Source of the DNA: Cinnamomum chago
Taxonomy: Eukaryota; Streptophyta; Magnoliopsida; Laurales; Lauraceae
Length of the DNA: 64,000 nucleotides
Reading direction: 5' to 3'
NCBI GenBank assembly: GCA_038049695.1
Contig: CP142453.1
Location: 22,236,001 to 22,300,000 of the forward strand
Position numbers and translations under genes: made by a program. This document shows, in pieces, positions 59,575-64,000 of this stretch. The first letter of the stretch is position 1. Each line of letters begins with the position of its first letter. The notes beneath the pieces were generated by a model, which worked only from the letters and a program-made list of their open reading frames with translations, searched no databases and was not told the origin of the DNA.

Positions 59575-61419
59575 TGGTCAGCCATGCAATGGTTGATTAA
59601 CATGAAAAATGTTCAATGGCCAAAATCTTACAAGCGAACGACTATCGATCATCGACGAACCAGGACATTGTGGGGTGGTAAAGGATGCTCCTTTTATGGT
59701 AAAGGTCCTGGTATCAAGTCTGTGATGCTCACTTCGTTTAAATTTCCCAATGAAGCAACTTAAAAAAAAAAAAGAAAAAAAAAAAAAGAACCATTAAGTA
59801 GAAGTGACAATTGTCCATTTGCCAAGTCCATCAACGGCAGGGCCGTTGAAATTTTTTTTTTTTTTTGAGGTTTATCCCTGGGTACATTAAGGCAGTAATG
59901 GCCAGTACGGCGTTCAAAGTTAGGTACCCTGCTTCCCTAGATGCTTTTGATGTTCCATTATCACCGAAGCAAGAGCTCAGCTCATCAGTCCTTTGATTTG
60001 CACAGTTTGTATTGATGTTCATGTTATATGTTCAGTAGTTGTGTCTATGCATATAGATTGTTTTCTGGAATATTTCGGAGCTTTCCAGTATTGTTGGGAT
60101 TTTCCCATGTGTGATCTTCTGGGTGATGGCCCATACATGGAATGGCCCATGGTGCGCCACTTATAAAGGTAGCCTGGACCCTAGTTATTCAGAACATAAC
60201 ATGTCTATAGCATGGGCAAATACAAAATTTCCAGGCCCGCACTGGTGGCTCAGCTGCTGAAGGAACATCTAAGTGCTCAGTTTCGGGCCCCCATGATCGA
60301 AAAGGGCAATATATTGGCTATTAGCGCCTTAAGAATATTGGATTATTGATATTTTATTTTTGTGAGAGGAAACTTAGGTACTACAGCAACTTTGATTGTC
60401 CAGTTTTAACATAGTAGCATATGGCTTAAATTTCATGATTCCTGTGATCAGGCTCTTGATTATATTGGATCGATATGATTCATCAATAACCTTTCGATTA
60501 ATCTCAATCGAACCCCAATAAAAAAATAGGTGCTCAAATCTAACATTGGATGGTCAAGATGGTTTAATTTGGGGTCTAAGATTTGGGAACAAATATGCTT
60601 AAATTAATAGTGACCCAAATCAATCCCTCATAAGTCCGTAGACAACCTAACCAAGCCCAAATAAGTCCTAACCAGTCCATGATGGATGTAAGTCCAATGA
60701 CTTCATGTGCAAGCAGGATGATAATTGAAAGTTGAAACTATTCGAATAAAGATCTAGAACTGGAGGGAACTTTAAAAAATACAAGGGGGGAAGATAAAGA
60801 AGCATGTGAAACGAAATGTCCAACTGGTGCATCTAATTCAAATGTCATTTATTTGAATCTCCCTAAAAACTTCTATTTTTTGTACTTCCTTTTGAATTAA
60901 GTTACTATAAAGACTTGTATTTGTCATTTTCTTTAGTAGTTAGATAAGATGAATCGTTAGGATTAGAAATAGATTAGGGATTTTTTTTTCTTAATGAGAA
61001 CATTATAAATGCATCAGTATGTGGGATGTCCAACCCCAAATTTGGATTTTTGATATTTTCTCGCAGTATTTTTTTTTAATCTGTAACAATAAAACTTTAT
61101 TCAAATAAACAAAGAGACTATAAATTAGGCAACAACAAAAGAAAAATACACAAATAGGCAATTGTATAAAAGCCTAATTTGAAAACTATAATTAGAAGCA
61201 GGCAAGGAAACAGTCCTCACAACCATAGCTTATATTTTCTCTCAATATAATATGATGGTTTTCAATTTTCTCTATTTTGTTTTTGCTGAGAAAAGGATAT
61301 TCTATTAAAGTAAAAGGGTCTTGATTACAGAAGTGGCCTTGATTAGGCAAGTACTTCTACAGGATTTTGCTTCCAGAAACCAAAATACATTCAGTGATAT
61401 AACCAAAAGATTGGGTTGT
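59575..61419. other. Intergenic region, no gene recognised
   Basis: AT-rich sequence with poly-A/T tracts at 59762-59788 and 59852-59866. No supported gene. Confidence 0.5.
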
Positions 61420-61840
61420 GTCTTCATTCTGCAAGCCTCTCCAAAAGATCGTGCCTCTGTTGTGTTGTTGTGCTACACTGTTCAAGTGAGTAGAGATTCC
61501 ATATGTGAATTGATAGAGATGAGGTGAACAATATTTCAACTGGTGGACCAAGTTTAGCAAGATTATCTGCAACATTGTTTGCAGAACTATGGATTAGCTC
61601 GCCCTTCCATTTTGTTAGGGTTGCCAAGGTATTCAGAATTCGTCTCCATAACGGCATTAAGGTCCATGGGACTCCTTCATTAGACCTTTAGTGAGTTTCA
61701 GATGATGAAGGAATCCCTTTCTATTATGACGTCTGAAATACCCTGAGAAACGCACAGTAGTGTTCCCCTGAGAAAGGCCTGCATTTCTGCTTCTAAAGCA
61801 GAGCTTGCCATGGTTGCACAAGCAAATGCGTGAATCAGTT
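61420..61840 (-). pseudogene. Retroelement RNase H (RVT_3-type) remnant, antisense
   Basis: On the minus strand: ATMASSALEAEMQAFLRG, then VSQGISDVIIERDSFII, a stop, and after a frameshift LWRRILNTLATLTKWKGELI and SSANNVADNLAKLG. The order A-x-E-A, E-x-DS and A-N-x-VAD-x-LAK is that of the RNase H domain found at the C-terminus of plant LINEs and in related host copies. The frame is broken and no reverse transcriptase lies next to it in the window. Confidence 0.75.
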
Positions 61841-62189
61841 TTCTTTTTTCTCTCCTCTACTAGTTTAAGTACTTCTCCAAAAGATTGAAGACCTATCAAG
61901 TGGTGGATTAGCAAGTTGAGTAAACAATATTTTACTTTTACTTCTTGTTTTGCTTATTGTTTATTGATCCAGGTAAAGTTGATTTTGGACTCTTTTTTTT
62001 TTTTTTATCAAATCAGAATTTTCATTTGACTACAATAGATAATCCAATTTGTGAATTAGGACTACCATTACATACCCTCACTTATGTGGGCCGGGCCAAA
62101 GCTCTTAGTGGGCATGCACTAGCTAGGCCCTTACCTTGCGCTCAATGGGCAGCGCCGGAAGAAAAGAAAATTCCTTTTTTCTTTTGATA

Positions 62190-62690
62190 TCTATGTATTC
62201 AAATGGGCATTATCAAATGGCCCTTCGTTTTACACGGAATTGGAACCTATCTATTATGATGTCCGTATTTGTTTGCATGAAATTGGATACATTAGAATTT
62301 CTCAAATGGTATTTGTTTATTTGCATGGAATTGAAATACAAAAGAGTTCCTTGTCGAATGGACTTATTTGTTTGCATGAGATTATGAGCTTGTTTTGTTT
62401 ACTTTGAATTGAAATACGTAGGAAGTCATTGATGGATGGGCCTATTTGTTCACAAGGAATTGGTTTTGTAGGATTGTTTGCAATAAATTGGAATAACAAG
62501 AAGCAACTGGTTTAGATGAGCTTATTTGTATGTAGGAAGCAATTGATTCAAATGGACCCGTTTGTTTGCTTGGAATTGAAACACATAATAATTTATTGTC
62601 AAATGGGGTTGTTTGTTTGCATGAAATTTGAATAGATGGGAATTCATTGGTGGAATGACGACCTATTTGTTTGAATTGAATTAGTATATG
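62190..62690. repeat. Degenerate tandem array around ATTTGTTTGCATGGAATTG
   Basis: About nine variants of TTTGTTTGCATGRAATTGRA, often with AAATGGRCY before and GAATTCATTG after, follow one another at irregular 30-60 bp intervals. The unit is too diverged for an exact period. No coding meaning. Confidence 0.55.
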
Positions 62691-62699
62691 CGGGCGCCC

Positions 62700-64000
62700 A
62701 TCCACAGGCCTACTTAATATGTCCCGAGCTATAGTATATGAAAATCTTTTAATACTTAAAAAATGATCTTTTTTTCATATGCTGCCCTAAGGTTTGTAGA
62801 TTTAAAAATGGGAAATGCTCTCACGAATGGATCCATATCTAATGCCAACCACCTAAATATGAGGGTCTCCAAAATCAGCTCCAGCGGTTTTAGTATTTAG
62901 CGATACATCTCCTCTTTTTTTTATTTTAATACCTTCTATGTTCCCAAAAGCAACAGTCTTTATGAGGAAAGGCACCTACCATGAGATTTGTGAGTTTTTA
63001 TAAAAATGAAAACATTGCCTTTAGATCCTCTAAACAAAAATGAGTACATCATTATTTACAAAAATACCATTATTTTATCTCAAGTCCCAATGGTCTCTTT
63101 CAATAACTCTTTCATGTACATAAGCCTAATTATGTATTTTGAAGCTTTCATCAATCCAATAGTTGGTCGTGCATGAATTTGGTCAATTATAACCAATTAT
63201 AAGTTCAAGTGATAATTGTCATTTTGATCAATTTGGATTTAATGAAATGAACCATGTATTGATAAAATTGGATTTACACGGGATTACTCTCTCCCACTAA
63301 ATATACTATAATAATGAAAGAAAGTTCACCAACAAGCAACTACATCTATTGACTAGCTCTACGAGGCCCACTTGGGCATACCTTTGTAACGGTCAGTGTT
63401 ACAAACTTTAGAGGGAATACGTTTAAAATAATGCAGATAGAGATGAATAAAGAGATTGGCAAAAATCTTATTTTACTTTAAAAACTTATGGTGGTAAAAA
63501 AAGCTACTGATTCTAGAGATGTGAAAGGAGCTAAAATGAAAATACATGGTTGTATCATAAGCACGTTTGTTTGCATGAAGGCCGGAATGAAATAAAATTA
63601 AAGATGAAATGAAAAGAAAAAGTAAAAAGATGGAGTTTAGGGTAAAAGCTCGAAATGATAAAAAGCTACTCTTAAAAGGCATAAAATGCAAAAAAAAAAA
63701 AAAAAAAAAACCCTCATTAAAGGCACTAAAATGATGAAAGGGGGAAGAGTAACCTTTTGTCATTTTGTGCCTTTTTACCCTTCCGCTTACCCTTAATCTT
63801 ATTGCATTATGCTAACAAACATGCCCTAAAATACCGAAACGATGTGTGCGCCTCTTTACAAATTCTAGAAACCCTAGAGGAGTATATTAAAAAAAAAAGT
63901 TCAATAAAAAAACTCCCTTGGTAATAATTATTGGTCTATGTTGCCCATCATGGCTATTTTTCAGTAGTTCCACAATCCCCAAACTGCCTGAGATGATGAC
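62700..64000. other. Terminal intergenic region, no gene recognised
   Basis: AT-rich sequence with a poly-A tract at about 63690-63710. The Phe-rich frame on the minus strand at 63473-63763 is a low-complexity artefact. Confidence 0.5.

Overview
This is nuclear DNA from a flowering plant with a large, repeat-rich genome. It holds intron-split genes for plastid proteins, GT-AG introns of up to about 10.8 kb, families found only in land plants (PORR, AP2/ERF, FLU), and a dense mix of plant transposable elements (CACTA, Mutator-like, hAT, PIF/Harbinger, RTE LINEs, Ty1/copia). The lineage below angiosperm cannot be fixed by eye.

Layout. 1-11275 is the 3' end of a plastid pyruvate dehydrogenase E1 alpha gene on the + strand. 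Two coding exons (1-213 and 10998-11275) are separated by a 10.8 kb intron. The intron holds an inverted-repeat MITE, GCGACCGCC-type repeat arrays at both ends, a CACTA 3' terminus, and captured host exons that include a splice-compatible kinase-like/GT64 chimera. 11276-22640 is intergenic and full of MITEs, among them a 1.1 kb Mutator-like element with 9-bp target duplications. 22641-24002 is an intronless PORR-domain gene for a predicted organelle RNA-splicing factor. 24003-38833 is intergenic, with nested MITEs, an orphan exon-like piece and an RTE LINE bounded by a perfect 15-bp target duplication (29776-32694). 38834-39451 is a single-exon AP2/ERF gene of the ERF016 type with G-boxes and W-boxes upstream. 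39452-50120 is intergenic. It contains a rearranged Ty1/copia element forming a 766-bp-armed palindrome inside 201-bp direct repeats, a decayed antisense RTE LINE, and a foldback-like element whose arms are short tandem repeats.

50121-58774 is a complete five-exon gene for FLU, the TPR regulator of plastid tetrapyrrole synthesis. All exon phases agree and give a 361-residue protein. 58775-64000 is intergenic, with an hAT-type element (perfect 8-bp target duplication) just downstream of FLU, a retroelement RNase H remnant, and a degenerate tandem array.

The host genes do not form an operon or cluster. Two (PDH E1 alpha and FLU) act in plastids, one (PORR) probably acts on organelle RNA, and one (ERF) is a nuclear stress or development regulator. 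The main interest lies in the transposon structures and in the damaged loop of the PDH E1 alpha gene.
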